64,000 nt of DNA from Tubulanus polymorphus (lineage: Eukaryota; Nemertea; Palaeonemertea; Tubulaniformes; Tubulanidae): contig NC_134030.1 in NCBI RefSeq assembly GCF_964204645.1, positions 11,158,278 to 11,222,277 on the forward strand, read 5' to 3'. Numbering within the stretch: the stretch's first letter is position 1; every line of letters begins with the position of its first letter. Made by a program: the position numbers and the translations under genes. The notes beneath the pieces are model-generated. The model saw nothing but the letters and a program-made list of their open reading frames with translations. It did not search any database and was not told the DNA's origin. Shown piece by piece: positions 9,628 through 18,780 of this stretch.

Positions 9628-10365
9628 TCACATATAAATCCAATTTTCGAAATCTATATCTTTAGAATTTTTAGATGGCGTAGTCATCCTCCTCCTCTTC
9701 GTCATCTTTGCTTCGAATTCATTCTTAACGTTCGGGCGATTGTTAATTAATTTATTTCTAACGAATTTATTCGGGATAAACGTCTGTGGAACGGACATAT
9801 CTTGTAATGCCTTGATGAAATCGTCGAGTCCGTTCATTTGTTGAGACTTGTTAGGTGTCATGCAGAGATTGATTAAATCGACGATATTACTATCATCTCT
9901 TTTGACACCTTTTACTATTATCTCCCCCTTATCGGTCCATGACAATATTTCGGAATATCGCTTTATTCGCTCCAATAACATTTCCGATTTCTTTCTATAG
10001 TTTTTCGGTACGTTATTCAAAATTTCCTGGTCGAATTCACTTTTAGTTTCGGTAGTTCGTTTTAAATCACGATCGGTATTCAATGCACTGCTTTTACTTA
10101 CTATGTTAGAATTAGTGATCGTCGACTCCTTTGAATGTTTTTCGATTTGCATTAGTTTATTCAACGCGTCGTTATACATCTTCAATTTCACGTCGTCCTT
10201 CACATCATTATCCATTTGAAGGATATCGGACATTTGACTTTCTATATTTTTCACGCGATTCGTTTCACCACTCGAAGATTCTCGCTTGTCATCGGTTGAT
10301 GTGATTTTTTCAATCATGGGAATAAATGATCCCGGAACAACGTAAAGTTTTTCAACGTTCTTCAT
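9628..10365 (-). CDS. Polinton-conserved hypothetical protein (245 aa)
   Basis: A hydrophilic 245-residue protein. It begins with 'YVVPGSFIPMIEK', has a long charged and coiled-coil-like middle (residues about 40-125), then a more conserved-looking block 'VPKNYRKKSEMLLERIKRY' followed by 'WTDKGEIIVKGV'. The C-terminus is basic (KMTKRRRM). Proteins with this layout recur in Polintons from many animals and have no established function; a virion or assembly role has been proposed by position. Its ATG overlaps the stop codon of the preceding 108-residue gene by four bases (ATGA), so the two are probably expressed together. Confidence 0.65.
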   Translation of the reverse strand: MKNVEKLYVVPGSFIPMIEKITSTDDKRESSSGETNRVKNIESQMSDILQMDNDVKDDVKLKMYNDALNKLMQIEKHSKESTITNSNIVSKSSALNTDRDLKRTTETKSEFDQEILNNVPKNYRKKSEMLLERIKRYSEILSWTDKGEIIVKGVKRDDSNIVDLINLCMTPNKSQQMNGLDDFIKALQDMSVPQTFIPNKFVRNKLINNRPNVKNEFEAKMTKRRRMTTPSKNSKDIDFENWIYM

Positions 10366-10688
10366 TCCATAAACCCGAGTAGTCGACCGATTCCTTTCAG
10401 TATCAGTCCAAGGAAACCGCCTTTTTGCACGATTAATGATTTTTTCGATTTAATCGGTACTCGTCTATTAGCGAGAATTCGAATCCACTTCTTATGTCGC
10501 TTCAATTTCTTTTTATCCGATTCGCTGTGTTTGATATTCCCTCTTAATGAATTTATACAGACTTCGCAAATAACTTTCACTAATCTGTTCGACGATGATG
10601 ACAGAATCGCATCGCGCATATTTTTCTTTCCATCGCATAAAAGTCTTAAGTGAGGAGCGAATTCCTTCAAATGCAAGTGGTTCCTCAT
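10362..10688 (-). CDS. Small basic Polinton-conserved protein (108 aa)
   Basis: A short, strongly basic protein. It has a cysteine pair in 'VICEVCINSLRGNI', a Lys/Arg-rich helix 'KKKLKRHKKWIRILA', and a C-terminus 'VQKGGFLGLILKGIGRLLG' that is glycine- and leucine-rich. The family is widespread in Polintons, where a 'QKGGFL' motif followed by a hydrophobic tail is typical. The KGG site resembles an adenain cleavage site, and a DNA-condensing or membrane-active virion peptide would fit, but this is inference. It overlaps the 245-residue gene by ATGA and starts 33 bases downstream of the ATPase stop codon. Confidence 0.65.
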   Translation of the reverse strand: MRNHLHLKEFAPHLRLLCDGKKNMRDAILSSSSNRLVKVICEVCINSLRGNIKHSESDKKKLKRHKKWIRILANRRVPIKSKKSLIVQKGGFLGLILKGIGRLLGFME

Positions 10689-10721
10689 TTTATCAATTGA
10701 CGATGTTCGCGTGAAATTACA

Positions 10722-11369
10722 TTATTTAATACTTTTTATCTTATAATAAATATGATATCCCTCGCTGGGAAATATTCGTGTGCGTAATCTCCATTTGTCC
10801 GACGTTTGTGGTTTGAAATCACAAAATAGATATCCACGCGGTGAAATTGAGGTCGCATCTGTAAACGCCTCCTCGAGCGATTTACCTAACCCGGACTGCA
10901 TCGCTAAAGTCTTTACTTGGAGTCGATCCCTCGGATGCTTGAATAGAACTATATAATGCGTGTTTAACGATATTGTCCGAAAATGAGGTCCTCTCGGGAA
11001 AAGGGTTTGCGATATTAGAATCACTTGAAGTTTTCTATGATGACTACCACGTGTAAAAATGGTCTCCAATAATTTGGGGTCGCACTCGTTCAATACATCA
11101 TCCAAAATAAGTAGTTTTGTTGTCTCTGAACCTGACAAACTTTCGTACAATTCCTCTGTTAAACCCTTAATAAACTCAACTCCCTCTGTATCGTGATAGA
11201 TTTCCTGATCTTCGGCGTACACCCAAACTATACGATCGGGAAATGGATCGAACATTCTTTCTTCAATCAATCTTTTAGTAAAGACTGTCTTCCCGATACC
11301 AGTCATTCCATTGATAATCGACGTGAACCATCCTTGCAATTTAGTCGGCGGTAAATCAGCTATTTCCAT
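10722..11369 (-). CDS. ATP: FtsK/HerA-superfamily genome-packaging ATPase (A32-like)
   Basis: A 215-residue P-loop ATPase of the kind that pumps DNA into capsids in Polintons, virophages and large DNA viruses. Walker A is GMTGIGKT (residues 21-28) and Walker B is LLILDD (86-91), followed by a polar sensor segment 'VILISQTLFPRG'. The length is normal for Polinton ATPases. It is the first gene of the minus-strand block and is divergent from the polymerase gene across a 122-base gap. The start chosen (11369) places Walker A at the usual distance from the N-terminus. Intact. Confidence 0.93.
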   Translation of the reverse strand: MEIADLPPTKLQGWFTSIINGMTGIGKTVFTKRLIEERMFDPFPDRIVWVYAEDQEIYHDTEGVEFIKGLTEELYESLSGSETTKLLILDDVLNECDPKLLETIFTRGSHHRKLQVILISQTLFPRGPHFRTISLNTHYIVLFKHPRDRLQVKTLAMQSGLGKSLEEAFTDATSISPRGYLFCDFKPQTSDKWRLRTRIFPSEGYHIYYKIKSIK

Positions 11370-11491
11370 TGCCCCCTTTTACCACAGATTAACAGAATCA
11401 AAATTAACAGCGATCTATCCAAAACACGTTCATTTTAAAGATTATTATCCACACATTATATTTATTTCTGTCTTCCTTTCTTTTTCTTTAG
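11370..11491. promoter_or_regulatory. Divergent intergenic region between ATPase and polymerase genes
   Basis: This 122-base spacer must contain start signals for genes on both strands. On the + strand a TATA-like ATTATATTTATT lies at about 11455-11466. The polymerase ATG is directly preceded by a pyrimidine tract ending TTTCTTTAG, which is a good splice acceptor. This raises the possibility that the annotated ATG lies at the start of a second exon. Confidence 0.4.
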
Positions 11492-12030
11492 ATGGCACAG
11501 AAACAAGTATCAGAACGACTCAGCTTAGGACCAGTCGCCCTACCCAAGCGGTATGGGTGCACAATGTGCGAGCTGGTGTTCGCACACGCCAGCTCGAGAT
11601 CCCGGCACATTAACCGGGTGCACAAAAAGAGTAAACCGCTTTGTGCCAAATGCGGGGAGGGGTTTAGCACGACGGCCTACCGGGACAGGCACCAATCACG
11701 TTGTGCGAGACCCCTCCCAATCCCAGCGGCACGACGGCGACTGGTCCTTGAAGCACCGGCACCGCCAGCAGCAGCAGTAGGGGCGCCGCCAGCAGCAGCA
11801 GTGCCAGCAGCAGCAGTAGGGGCGCCGCCAGCAGCATCAGTGCCAGCAGCAGCAGTGCCAGCAGCAGTATTGCCAGCAGCAGCAGTAGGGGCGCCACCAG
11901 CAGCATCAGTGCCAGCAGCAGTATTGCCAGCAGCAGCAGTAGGGGCCCCACCAGCAGCAGCAGCAGTGCCAGCAGCAGTGCCAGCAGTAGTAGGGGCACC
12001 ACCAGCAGCAGCAGGGGCACCACCAGCAGC

Positions 12031-12068
<38 letters not shown>

Positions 12069-15000
12069 GGGCACCACTGGAATGGGAATGGGAAGAGTTA
12101 CCGGATCTTGATGAGGAAACTCTTGCCCTCATCGGGATCCGGCAAGGTGGCGCCTTAGAGGGGTATGTACGAAAATACGAGTTCCCATCCACTGAAAACA
12201 ACAAGTTTGATTTAATTAAATTTTATAACGATATCAAACCGCATCTCATCCGACTGCTTAAAGATGATTTAAGTAGATTGGGTGGGATAAAATGGTTTAC
12301 CAGCATTCATATAATTTTAGAAAAAGATATCGATGGTGTCCATCAACAAAGGACTGTGTATTTTACTAGCCACACTCGAAGTGCTTTCAATGGTGAACAA
12401 TTTGACGAGCTCTTGGATCAGGCTAAGAATAAAATGATCCAATTATTGGAACAATACAATACTGAGGGTACTGGTTGGAGGTTTGATTATGTCGAAGTGT
12501 TCGATCTACACGTCGGCATATATGAACCATTAGGTGGAGGTTCGTATATACCCTCTCCTCGTGTAATCGTTTCACGAGGAGGGGTTATAAATATCCAAAA
12601 TTTCGACAATATGTGCTTTCTTTGGTCTATACTCGCCCACCTCCACCGAATGGACACGAACCCCCAACGAGTATCTAAGTATTTACGGTACAGAGACGAA
12701 TTGAATATGAACAATATCAATTATCCAGTAACCGTAGAACAAATACCCATTTTCGAACAGCAAAACGATATATCAGTTAACGTATTTGCCTATGAGGATG
12801 GAAATATTTTTGTTCGTCGTTTGAGTGATAATCCACGCGCAAATCATGTTAATTTATTATTACTAGTTGATAACGATAACGCCCATTATTGTTTGATAAA
12901 TGACCTTAGTAAATTCCTTTTCCATCTAAACAAAAAGAAAGCCAAATGTTTTTGGTGTTTTAAGTGCATGCACTCTTTTTTATCGCAAGAAAATCTTGAT
13001 GTTCATACTCGGTACTGTATTCAAGGAATACAAAAGACAATCATGCCACCGACAGATGAGAATGTCTTGAAATTTGTTAATGTCACAAAACAGCACAAAC
13101 TGCCATATGTGATATATGCTGACTTCGAAATGTTTTTAGAACCGATTGAGGGGTGTAAATTGAACCAGAATCAATCTTGGACATATCGTTATCAGGTTCA
13201 TGAACCGTGTGGATTTTGTTTTAAAGTCGTTGGCCCTGACACCAGACATTCCCATCCGACAGTCCTTTATAGAGGAGACGATGTTATGAAGAAATTCTTA
13301 ACATCCCTCCTCGAAAAAGCAGAGGAAATATTACAGGAATACAAAAATCCTCAACCTTTGGTTATGAACGACGTCGATGAAACACACTTCAAATCAACTG
13401 ATATTTGTCATATATGTAAGGAAACCATAAATGGTAAGAAATGTCGGGATCACGATCATATAACCGGCAAATACAGAGGCCCAGCTTGTAATTCATGTAA
13501 TCTGAGTTATAGGGTTCCTAATTTCATACCTGTGATATTTCATAACTTGAAAAGTTATGACAGTCATGAAATTATTAGATCATTGGGCTTGGTTGAATTT
13601 AGGGGGTATAGAATTTCAGTGATCCCGACGAACACTGAAAAGTTTATCGGATTTACACTTGGTCCCCTACGCTTCATCGACTCGTTGGCATTTCTCAATA
13701 CCTCTCTCAGTACTCTTACGGAAAATTTGGTCAATTCGGGTAGAGAGAAATTCATTCATTTAAACTCGGAGTTCCCCGCCAATAAACTTGATCTTTTATT
13801 ACGTAAAGGTGTTTACCCATACGACTACATGACAGGTTCGGAGAAATTTAATGAGACAAGTCTCCCTCCTAAGGAGGCATTTACCAACACCCTGACGAAC
13901 ACTGAAATTTCGGTAGATGACTACAAACATGCACAGAATATTTGGTCGCAGTTTAACATGGCAAACATGGGCGAGTATCACGATCTCTATCTTAGAACCG
14001 ACGTATTGCTACTTTCAGATATTTTCGAGGAATTCCGCAAGTTCGCTCATAAGAGCTACGGATTAGATCCTTGTCATTACTACACTCTACCCGGCTACTC
14101 ATGGGATGCCTGCTTGAAACTGACAAAAGTCGAACTTCAATTGTTCACTGAAGTCGATATGTATTTGTTCATAGAACAGGGGATACGCGGCGGAATATCT
14201 GTTATTACCCATCGATATTTCGAGGCTAATAACAAGTATTTCGCCGATTACGACGAGGCCAAGGAGTCATCTTATATCATGTATTTAGATGCTAATAATC
14301 TGTATGGGTGGGCAATGTCTCAGGCATTGCCTGTTGGTGAATTTAGGTGGTTAGAAACAGAAAACGATCCCCTTTGGCCCGACGCTCAGGATATTTTAAC
14401 GATGACGGACGACGCCCATTTCGGCATGATACTCGAAGTGGACCTTGAATACGGTGCCGAGTTACACGATCTACATAACGATTTACCGTTAGCTCCGGAG
14501 CGCATGTTAGTCAACGAAGATTTAATGTTATCTCCGTATCAAAAGCTTCTATTTCAGACTTTGAAACTATCGTCCAGCAAGATACACAAGCTTATCCCTA
14601 ATCTTTACAATAAAACTCGGTATATTGTTCATTATAGGAATTTGAGGCTTTACATGAAACTTGGTATGAAATTAACAAAGATTCATCGTGTTCTCCATTT
14701 TCGACAATCAGCCTGGATGTCACCGTACATTGCTTTGAATACCGAATTCCGAAAAAATGCGAAATCCAATTTTGAGAAAGATATGTACAAATTACTGAAT
14801 AATGCAAGTTTTGGCAAGACAATGGAGAACATTAGGAATCGAATCAACTACCAAATTATTAACGAACCGGGGAAATTGAGAAAAGCTCTAGCGAAGCCAT
14901 CTACGATTTCATGGAACATTATTTCGGAGAATGTTGTGGGGGTAAAAAAACAGCAGATTTCGATCAAGTTGGATAAGCCTGTGTATCTTGGCTTTTCAAT

Positions 15001-15595
15001 TTTAGACATAAGCAAAACGTTAATGTATGATTTTCATTATAACACCATCAAGGCAGGATACGGGGATAACGCTAAACTTCTTTTTACAGATACGGATAGT
15101 TTAACGTACGCTATTCGCAGCAACGATTTGTACACGGATATGGCGGGGATTTCCGACCAGTTCGACTTTTCAGCCTATCCCACCGGCCATCCTTTATTCT
15201 CGGACAAAAATAAGAAAGTACTAGGCAAATTTAAGGATGAGACCAATTCTTTTCCCGTTAAAGTGTTCTGCGGTTTACGGAGTAAGATGTATTCAATGAC
15301 ATATCTTTCTCCGGATAACAACGGAACACTTGTGGAAAAGAAAACTGCAAAAGGTGTTGCGAAGTACGTCGTTAAGCAGTCCGTATCCCATAATAACTAC
15401 GTTGATTGCTTGCGTAATCAATCACGTATGATGGCTAACATGCGGTCTATCCGGAGCTTCAATCATAAGTTACATTCAGTTAATTTAAATAAAGTCGGAT
15501 TATCACCATACGACGACAAACGTTATATACTAGATGATGGTGTAAGCACATATGCTTATGGTCATCATAAAATTCCGGAGATAAATCATCATTAA
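11492..15595 (+). CDS. POLB: Protein-primed family B DNA polymerase with N-terminal zinc fingers
   Basis: A 1367-residue replicative polymerase of the DNA_pol_B_2 (protein-primed) class. Two C2H2-type zinc fingers occupy residues about 24-71, followed by a long Ala/Pro linker (about 88-195) encoded by GCAGCA/CCAGCA repeats. A cysteine- and histidine-containing region around 370 and 462 ('NMCFLWSILAHLH', 'AHYCLIND') resembles the papain/OTU-like domain seen in some relatives. The Exo I motif is YADFEMF (about 539-545). A cysteine/histidine block with 'RDHDHITGKYRGPACNSCN' (about 650-670) resembles endonuclease VII (HNH-type). Polymerase motifs A (YLDANNLYGW, about 930), B (KLLNNASFGKTMEN, about 1099) and C (FTDTDS, about 1198) are intact. 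It is the only major + strand gene of the element. Confidence 0.95.
11752..12080 (+). repeat. GCAGCA/CCAGCA repeat in the polymerase gene
   Basis: A GC-rich repetitive stretch coding for alternating Ala-, Pro- and Gly-rich units (AGGGGCGCC-CCAGCAGCAGCA type). It ends in an uninterrupted GCA/GCG run around 12027-12062. It keeps the reading frame and contrasts with the AT-rich surroundings. It also opens long but meaningless frames on the other strand. Confidence 0.85.
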
Positions 15596-16045
15596 AAGAA
15601 CAAGTCGTTATACTTAATATATATTTGCATATCTTTATTTATTCATAGTTATAAACATTGATTTATTTACACTCACTTATACATGCGTTTATGTTTTCAG
15701 TTTTACTTTAAACTATTTAACTAATATATATATTTATTTATTTATCTTATCTATTTATTTAAGATTATATGAAAGTTGGTAAACCATTGGTTTAATATCG
15801 TTATAAGTGTTTTCTATATTTCTTTTTATTTCAGGGATGGGATCTAACTCGTACCCCCTCTAAGCGCACCTTTTCCCGTTTTTTTTTTTTTCTTCCTTTT
15901 CTACTTTTTTATGCCAATTTCCCTATAATTCTTTTTTAAAATAAATAAAGAAAAAACCAGCATTTGATTATTAACATAATTCATGACTTTAGTTTTTGAT
16001 ATTTATCTATATATGGATTGAGGATACAGGAGATACATATATTCA
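15596..16045. other. Convergent 3' region of POLB and the PC4-like gene
   Basis: A 450-base AT-rich stretch between two converging genes. An AATAAATAAAG at about 15940 is a plausible polyadenylation signal for the polymerase transcript. A long T run lies near 15880-15890. No further ORF is supported. Confidence 0.55.
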
Positions 16046-16860
16046 TTAATCATCGATTTGGAATACAGGATGAGGATTACAGTAAACACACTGGAGAGCA
16101 CCCATCTGATTCTGATGATCATCATTGAACATACACGCTTTCATCCCAACGAGTTCAGGTTCCAAATCAACGAAAGAAATATTCATCAGTTTCTCCCACT
16201 GTTTTTCAGATAGTTCTATCCCGGTTTTCGTATGAACTCGTTGTTCCGTTGCAGCTATATAACAAAAATATCTAATGTCGATTATAACCTTATTGAAACG
16301 TTTGAACACGGTCACGTATCGGTTCCTACCGACGTGTAATCGAAAATCCTCTATGATATTATTGTTATTGTTGCTTTCATTAAACGAATTGATGGCGGAA
16401 TTTATGGAATCTCTATGCCAGTCGAGATTAGCCCATTCTTGCAGGTGTAGGCTAATGCCGCGTTTCGTTGGAAATAATCGAAGGTCATCACTGAGTTCAT
16501 AAGTTCGTATGTCAACACGTTTAACATCCTGCCACTCGCTGACACACGCAAACACTAAATTGCCCAGATAATGACGTTTCACATCCGCTTTCGCATAGAC
16601 GTATTCTTCTTTAGACTCACTCAGTTTTATATCCGTTTGTACACAAGCATTCTCTTTAACAACCGTATCTATGACAAAAGAAAAGATAATATGGTTACAT
16701 TACAAGTGAAACAATAAATAACTCAAAGGAGGAGAGGATGTTTTACAAACAAACAAATTAATTACACATACATACCAGGCTTAGCAGCGTTAATATCTAG
16801 CTTTAAATTCTTGAAATTCAGTCTTCGAGGCCTCTTTTTTGGAGCATCAGGTTCAGACAT
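16046..16860 (-). CDS. PC4-like (coactivator p15) protein with two PC4-type domains, spliced
   Basis: Two exons on the minus strand. Exon 1 is 16860-16776 and has a basic, nuclear-signal-like N-terminus (APKKRPRR). The intron 16775-16669 (107 bases) starts GTATGT and ends after a pyrimidine tract at AG. Exon 2 is 16668-16046. The frame is kept across the junction, giving 235 residues. The second domain (residues about 137-190) closely follows PC4: 'LHVGRNRYVTVFKRFNKVIIDIRYF', then 'TGIELSEKQWEKL'. An earlier segment (about 60-110) repeats the pattern in weaker form ('YLGNLVFACVSEW', 'VDIRTYEL', 'PTKRGISLHLQEWANL'). PC4 proteins bind single-stranded DNA and assist Pol II initiation and replication. 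Position near the right TIR, with its own promoter, suggests an early regulator or ssDNA-binding protein. Confidence 0.85.
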
Positions 16861-16936
16861 GTTTCGTTTCAACACGGGAGTTGTGTGCGTATCCATGATC
16901 AACTCAACGAATGAAATCACCTTTGGAGAACACACG

Positions 16937-16958
16937 TTATATACCCCTCATGACGTCA
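16937..16958 (-). promoter_or_regulatory. CRE plus TATA-box promoter of the PC4-like gene
   Basis: On the minus strand, a perfect palindromic CRE (TGACGTCA, 16951-16958) is followed seven bases later by GGGGTATATAA (TATA core 16937-16943). The ATG is at 16860, leaving room for a start site about 30 bases downstream of the TATA and a leader of roughly 50 bases. This is the clearest promoter in the element. Confidence 0.7.
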
Positions 16959-17112
16959 GATATTTTTCAGAACGAGGATCGTAATCATCGAAACAATTGA
17001 TAATTTGCATATGTTTATATTCATCCAGATCTAACCATATTCAAATGATCTCGTTTATAAATTTCACACACACCAGCTCAATAGATTACCATAAAAACCG
17101 GTAACTAAATAC

Positions 17113-17516
17113 CTAACTCAATAGTTAACCCACATTAGCTCCATATAACACATAGACATTAGCCCGATAACTAGTTCACATTAGCTCGGTATTAACATTC
17201 ATTCACTCACATTAGCTCAATGTTAGCTCAGATTAGCTCAGATGTTAACCGACATTAGCTCAAATTAGCTCAGATGTTAACCGATATTAGCTCAGATTAG
17301 CTCAACAGTTTGCTCAGATTAGCTCAGATGTTAACCAACATTAGCTCAGATTAGCTCAAAAGTTTGCTCAGATGTTAACCGACATTAGCTCAGATTAGCT
17401 CAAAAGTTAGCTCAGATTAGCTCAAAAGTTAGCTTACATTAGCTCAAAGTTAGCTCACATTAGCACAGTTAGCCCAAAAGTTAGCTGTGCCAGAACCCCC
17501 CTCTGACTATACTACT
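17113..17516 (-). repeat. Polinton right terminal inverted repeat (404 bp)
   Basis: Reverse complement of 3046-3449 with about one visible mismatch, ending ...ACTATACTACT at 17516. The repeated GAGCTAAT units are preserved in the same order in both ends, as expected when one TIR is copied from the other during protein-primed replication. Confidence 0.95.
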
Positions 17517-17522
17517 GATATT
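17517..17522. repeat. Target-site duplication, right copy (GATATT)
   Basis: Exact repeat of 3040-3045, immediately outside the right TIR. Confidence 0.95.
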
Positions 17523-17591
17523 GACTAAAAACAAGGGTATATATAAAGAGGAGAACAGGTTAATTGAGTAAATTGGTGAGTGAGTAACTAA

Positions 17592-17960
17592 TTAGTGTTT
17601 GGCAAGGCATGAAGTAATATACTTAGAAAGAAGGGAATTATGAGGAGAAAAGCCATTATTTAAATTGGTACTAATATCTGAGTGACGAGTAATTAGGGAA
17701 GACTCAACTATGTGGCGTTTAGTGTAATTGCTGGAAGTATAAATAATTTCAGCTTGTTTATCAAAATTAAAACGATGACCAGTGTTCCAAACATGATTGG
17801 CTACACCACTAGCCGGTTTTTGATTTATTATATCCTTTTTGTGTTCCGAAATTCGAGTTTTTAAATCACGACCAGTTTATCCAAAGTACATTTTATCACA
17901 GCCAAAACGAGGAATTTTGTAAACTCCGCAGTCCAAAGGTTTAGATTGATTGTTTTTTAC
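17592..17960 (-). pseudogene. GIY-YIG endonuclease remnant of a Penelope-like element
   Basis: Minus-strand translation gives a GIY-YIG domain: 'GVYKIP', 'KMYFG', then after an in-frame TAA (17877-17879) 'TGRDLKTRISEHKKDI', 'VANHVWNTGHRFNF' and 'RHIVESSLI'. The stop replaces a Gln codon in the normally conserved YIGQTGR segment by a single base change. In Penelope-like elements this nuclease follows the reverse transcriptase and nicks the target. The frame ends at 17592. Interrupted, so presumably dead. Confidence 0.85.
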
Positions 17961-18217
17961 CAAAGTCTTGTTAATTTGGTTTTCATACGTGAAAATGATT
18001 TGTCTATCCAATAAAGGGAGAGAGTGACGAAACTTTTCCAAAACAGGTACATACGGAACTACAATGAATTCTGAAATGTTTTTTTTTATTTTCTGGAGGT
18101 TTAGAATTAAAGAAAGTACGTTTAGCCTTAGAAATAGCGATTTTCAAAATGTGATCAGGGTAAGCCAATTTTTTAAGAGAGTTGGATATGTGGTCAAATT
18201 CAGCCGAAAGGAAGGTT

Positions 18218-18780
18218 TCATCGCAAATCCGCAGTGCACGGAGAAAGAGGCCTTGAAAAAAACAAATGAGAGTATTTATTGTGAATTAGAACGTCTAAAA
18301 ACGGGATTTGGTCATTTTGTTCCCATTCAAATGTGAATTTCAAAGATGGATATTGAGAGTTGATGAATGAAGTCAATAAAAGAGTTAAGATCAAAATCAT
18401 CAGAAACTAAAGTACAGAATGTTATCAACACATCCAATCCAAAAGTTAGGTCCAGAGCAGCGTAATTTCGGAAGAATTTCGCATTCAAAATGTTCAAGGA
18501 AAAGATTAGCCAAAATGGGGGATAATGGGTTGCCCAAAGCGAAACCGAAATTTGTTCATAGATTTTGTCTTGGGACTGGAAGTATAGATTGGTTGTACAG
18601 AGCTCCAAAAGTTCAAGTAAGCAATCTACAGGAACCGGGAGATCAAGATTGGAGTCCGGGAGTTTTCTTCTTAATAAATTGAGAGTTGGTTCCAATGGTA
18701 TATTTGTGAACAAGGATCGATATAGCGTCGAAACATATAAATTTTTGGCCATTAGGTTTGAGATTTTTTAGTTAGTCTAA
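18218..18780 (-). pseudogene. Penelope-like reverse transcriptase fragment, frameshifted
   Basis: Two overlapping minus-strand frames hold recognisable Penelope RT pieces: 'SLFTNIPLEPTLNLLRRKL' near the start, and near the end 'YPSLKFTFEWEQNDQIPFLDVLI'. Between them the frame changes and the YxDD box is not intact. Upstream of 18752 the frame also shifts (a 'KFICFD' segment is in another frame). The 5' part of the element is missing or unrecognisable. This is the host element into whose 3' region the Polinton inserted. Confidence 0.8.

Larger units (their letters stand above)
3046..17516. mobile_element. Complete Polinton/Maverick (adintovirus-like) element, 14.5 kb
   Basis: The element begins AGTAGTATAG and ends with the reverse complement. 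It is flanked by a 6-bp duplication and has 404-bp terminal inverted repeats. It encodes the full Polinton hallmark set: protein-primed family B polymerase, RVE integrase, FtsK/A32-type ATPase, adenain-like protease, major and minor capsid proteins, and the small glycine-rich and basic proteins. Extra genes are a TBP-like and a PC4-like protein. No main ORF shows a stop or frameshift, and the TIRs are almost identical, so the insertion is recent and may still be competent. Its left flank and right flank belong to one Penelope-like element on the minus strand. Confidence 0.95.

Noticed and set aside
11664-12204. Long Ala- or Leu-rich frames on the minus strand opposite the polymerase N-terminus
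   Set aside because: They are produced by the GCA/CCA repeat read backwards and have no start context or homology; the polymerase frame explains the region.
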